Shown here: one piece after another, positions 61,978 to 64,000 of the stretch
Numbering within the stretch: position 1 is the first letter of the stretch
Layout: each line of letters starts with the position of its first letter
Assembly (NCBI GenBank): GCA_900316645.1
Contig: ONDP01000022.1
Location: 1-64,000, forward strand
Length of the DNA stretch: 64,000 nucleotides
Reading direction: 5' to 3'
DNA from: an uncultured Prevotellaceae bacterium
GTDB lineage: Bacteria > Bacteroidota > Bacteroidia > Bacteroidales > Bacteroidaceae
Translations under genes and position numbers: made by a program
The notes under the pieces: model-generated
Databases searched by the model: none
Told to the model about the DNA's origin: nothing
What the model saw: the letters and a program-made list of their open reading frames with translations, nothing else

Positions 61978-63410
61978 TGATAGAACTCATCAAACAAGAT
62001 CTCGGATTGCCCGATACCTGTCTTTTGGACGAGATGCGTGCAGTGGTCAGCAAATATTTTGCCGACGACGAGCCACAGGATGTCTCTGCGCCAGATGATT
62101 CCCTCGTATCTCATACCCTACCGGGTGATGAAGGCTTTGGCATCGGCATTCCCGAGACTCAGAAACTGCAGGAGCTGAACTACGATGAGGCAGACACATT
62201 ATCGACCGATGAGATCAAGAAGGACTTCCCCATTCTGCAACAAAAGGTGAACGGACATGATCTTGTGTGGCTTGATAATGGTGCTACGACACAAAAGCCA
62301 AACGTGGTAATTGATAAGATTTCGGATTATTACCGCAACTATAATTCGAATATCCATCGTGGTGCTCACACGCTGGCGGCGCGAGCCACTGATGCCTATG
62401 AGGAGGCACGCCAAAAGATAGCCGACTTCATCAATGCACCGTCGTCAGATAATATTGTCTTCGTACGTGGTACCACAGAGGGCATCAACCTGGTGGCACA
62501 AACCTTTGGCAGACAATACCTTGGAGCCGGTGATAACGTCATCGTCTCAGAGCTTGACCACCATGCCAACATCGTACCTTGGCAGCGTATAGCTCAAGAG
62601 CGGGGTGCTGACTTGTTGGCTATACCTACCGATAAGAACGGAGACCTTATCCTCTCGGAACTGGAGCGTCTCATCACCCCTCGTACACGAGTGGTCTCTG
62701 TAGGACATGTCAACAACACATTCGGAACTATCAATGATGTGCAACGCATCATCGATATCGCCCACTCCCACAATGTACCTGTCCTCATCGATGGGGCCCA
62801 GTCGATTGCCCATACACCTGTCAACGTGCAAACGCTGGGAGCCGATTTCTTTGTATTCTCCGGTCATAAAATCTATGGTCCTAATGGCATCGGTGCCGTC
62901 TATATCAGTCAGGAATGGCTCAATAAACTACAACCCTGGCAGGGCGGCGGCAACATGATAAAGGACGTGACGATTGAGCATACAGAGTACAATCAGGCAC
63001 CAGCACGTTATGAGGCTGGTACACCTAATGTGGCAGATGCCATCGGACTGGGTGCTGCCATCGACTACGTGAGTCGTATCGGTATTCGCAATATAGAGCA
63101 CCACGAACATCAACTGACAGAATATGCTCGAGAACAATTGGCACAGATTCCCGGTTTGCACCTCATTGGCAACCCAAAGAATCGTGTATCCGTTGTCTCG
63201 TTCTATTTGGAAGATATTCCAGTTCCAGAGACAGGTCAGTTGCTCGACAAAGAAGGTATTGCCGTACGTGCTGGTCATCACTGTGCTCAACCTGCTCTTC
63301 GAGCATTGGGTCATGAGATGTCAGTACGACCGACCTTTGCGCTCTATAATACACGTGAGGATGTTGACAAACTCGTCATCGCTCTACGGAAAATCGTAAA
63401 TAGCAAATAA
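61977..63410 (+). CDS. Encapsulin cargo cysteine desulfurase (SufS-like with N-terminal extension)
   Basis: The 477-residue PLP enzyme takes sulfur from cysteine as persulfide. The PLP lysine is Lys298 (FVFSGHKIYGPNGIG) and the persulfide cysteine is Cys436 (VRAGHHCAQPALR). Compared with SufS it has about 72 extra N-terminal residues, low in order and rich in Asp, Glu, Gly and Pro, ending before DEIKKDFPILQQKVNG. Such extensions act as cargo-loading segments in family 2 encapsulins. The gene overlaps the shell gene (TAATG), which supports a shell-cargo pair. Such compartments have been tied to sulfur storage. Confidence 0.94.
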   Translation: MIELIKQDLGLPDTCLLDEMRAVVSKYFADDEPQDVSAPDDSLVSHTLPGDEGFGIGIPETQKLQELNYDEADTLSTDEIKKDFPILQQKVNGHDLVWLDNGATTQKPNVVIDKISDYYRNYNSNIHRGAHTLAARATDAYEEARQKIADFINAPSSDNIVFVRGTTEGINLVAQTFGRQYLGAGDNVIVSELDHHANIVPWQRIAQERGADLLAIPTDKNGDLILSELERLITPRTRVVSVGHVNNTFGTINDVQRIIDIAHSHNVPVLIDGAQSIAHTPVNVQTLGADFFVFSGHKIYGPNGIGAVYISQEWLNKLQPWQGGGNMIKDVTIEHTEYNQAPARYEAGTPNVADAIGLGAAIDYVSRIGIRNIEHHEHQLTEYAREQLAQIPGLHLIGNPKNRVSVVSFYLEDIPVPETGQLLDKEGIAVRAGHHCAQPALRALGHEMSVRPTFALYNTREDVDKLVIALRKIVNSK

Positions 63411-63429
63411 TAAAAGGTATAAGAGTAAA

Positions 63430-63642
63430 ATGGCAAAGATTATAGTAAACGGTGAGGCACAGGAGGTACAACTTCCACTCACCCTGACAGAGCTAATCAA
63501 ACAAAATGATGTGCAACAACCAGAAATGGTGAGCGTGCAAGTGAACGAGGATTTCGTAGACCGTTCCGAATGGGACGGTATTCAGATCAAGGAAGGCGAT
63601 ACAGTTGACTTCTTGTACTTCATGGGAGGAGGGGCTGTTTAG
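63430..63642 (+). CDS. ThiS-like sulfur carrier with extra C-terminal residues
   Basis: The 70-residue protein has the ubiquitin-like ThiS/MoaD pattern (MAKIIVNGEAQEV, VSVQVNEDFVDRSEW, IKEGDTVDFLYFMGGG). Normal ThiS and MoaD end in Gly-Gly; here the end is GGGAV, confirmed by the codons gga gga ggg gct gtt tag. The last residues must be cut off before the carrier can be adenylated, as known for CysO- and HcyS-type carriers trimmed by a JAMM protease. It may therefore serve cysteine or homocysteine formation and not thiamine. It is followed by a ThiF/MoeB-like gene. Confidence 0.88.
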   Translation: MAKIIVNGEAQEVQLPLTLTELIKQNDVQQPEMVSVQVNEDFVDRSEWDGIQIKEGDTVDFLYFMGGGAV

Positions 63643-63674
63643 TTCATAGTTTAGAGTTCATAGTTCATAGTTTT
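63641..63674. repeat. AGTTCAT array inside the sulfur operon
   Basis: Four units of AGTTCATAGTT/AGAGTTCATAG type start at the stop codon of the ThiS-like gene and fill the gap to the ThiF-like start at 63680. Confidence 0.7.
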
Positions 63675-63679
63675 GTGTT

Positions 63680-64000
63680 ATGTACGATTTTACTGAAGAG
63701 CAGATAAAACGTTACTCACGCCACATCCTTCTGCAGGACGTCGGCGTTGAGGGACAGGAGAAAATCCTGAACGCTAAGGTGCTGGTAGTGGGAGCTGGAG
63801 GCCTGGGTGCCCCCGTCTCTCTCTATCTGGCAGCCGCTGGTATCGGACGTATCGGCATTATCGATGCTGATGTCGTCGACCTTTCCAACTTACAACGACA
63901 AATCATTCATTTTACAAAGGACGTAGGAATTCCTAAGGTGGAGAGCGCTAAGGAGAAGATTCTTGCCATCAACCCTGATGTAAAGGTAGATACCTTCCGC
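63680..64000 (+). CDS. ThiF/MoeB/HesA-family adenylyltransferase (partial, cut by window end)
   Basis: The first 107 codons are in the window. They read MYDFTEEQIKRYSRHILL, then the nucleotide-binding VLVVGAGGLGAPVSLYLAAAG, the Asp in IIDADVVDLSNLQRQ and IPKVESAKEKI, all classic for E1-like enzymes that adenylate ThiS/MoaD C-termini. The catalytic cysteine, zinc cysteines and any rhodanese domain lie outside. It follows the ThiS-like gene by 37 bases and probably activates it. Confidence 0.92.
   Translation, partial: MYDFTEEQIKRYSRHILLQDVGVEGQEKILNAKVLVVGAGGLGAPVSLYLAAAGIGRIGIIDADVVDLSNLQRQIIHFTKDVGIPKVESAKEKILAINPDVKVDTFR

Noticed and set aside
63430..63642. Plain thiamine ThiS or molybdopterin MoaD
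   Set aside because: The C-terminus GGGAV does not end in Gly-Gly and no thiamine or molybdopterin genes are adjacent within the window, so I left the role open.
1..64000. Prophage, integrative element or genomic island
   Set aside because: I saw no integrase, transposase, tRNA attachment site or phage structural gene; the encapsulin has an HK97-type fold but belongs to a metabolic operon.

Overview
This 64 kb window is chromosomal DNA from a Bacteroidales bacterium, most likely a gut or rumen Prevotella relative (inference). Promoters fit the Bacteroidetes form (TTTG, about 19-20 bases, TAnnTTTG). Marker genes agree: a type III glutamine synthetase, the RprXY two-component pair, interpain-like C10 proteases and an LL-diaminopimelate aminotransferase. 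I see no rRNA, tRNA, insertion sequence, prophage or CRISPR array.

Layout: (1) 1-1306 is gene-free and full of short repeats, including two copies of an inverted-repeat unit with an AT-rich centre. (2) 1307-14520 is a nitrogen cluster: glnK-amtB-porin on the minus strand, diverging from gltB-gltD-dapF-dapL-glnN. (3) 14748-22224 holds a small secreted protein, a phosphohexomutase, two TPR proteins and gyrA with two tandem promoters. (4) 22470-27186 is a pair of partly homogenised C10 proteases. (5) 27631-36648 holds clpC, gdhA, rprXY and a TonB-dependent receptor. (6) 36768-49008 is one tight minus-strand run of eight genes. It starts with a multi-zinc-ribbon protein, a membrane Ser/Thr kinase, a four-module AAA+ protein, a zinc-ribbon/FHA protein and a PP2C phosphatase, then continues into metA, a U32 protein and a zinc-ribbon lipoprotein. 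The first five look like a complete phospho-threonine signalling machine that I cannot match to a named system. (7) 49124-55457 holds a M13 peptidase, an ABC-F protein and tex. (8) 55561-64000 is devoted to sulfur: an orphan LuxR-type response regulator with two PLP sulfur enzymes, then cysK, a DsrE-like protein, a TusA-like protein, a family 2 encapsulin shell with an inserted cyclic-nucleotide-binding-like domain, its cysteine desulfurase cargo, a ThiS-like sulfur carrier and a ThiF/MoeB-like enzyme cut by the window end.

The two sulfur transcription units share a palindromic operator (TACCAAACGTTTGGTA or one mismatch) at exactly the same distance from the -7 box, so they are probably one regulon. 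The nitrogen genes work as one route: ammonium uptake (AmtB/GlnK), glutamine synthesis (GlnN), glutamate synthesis (GltBD, GdhA), then glutamate-dependent lysine/diaminopimelate synthesis (DapL, DapF). MetA carries Glu111, the acetyl-CoA-type residue, so O-acetylhomoserine probably feeds the sulfur enzymes.
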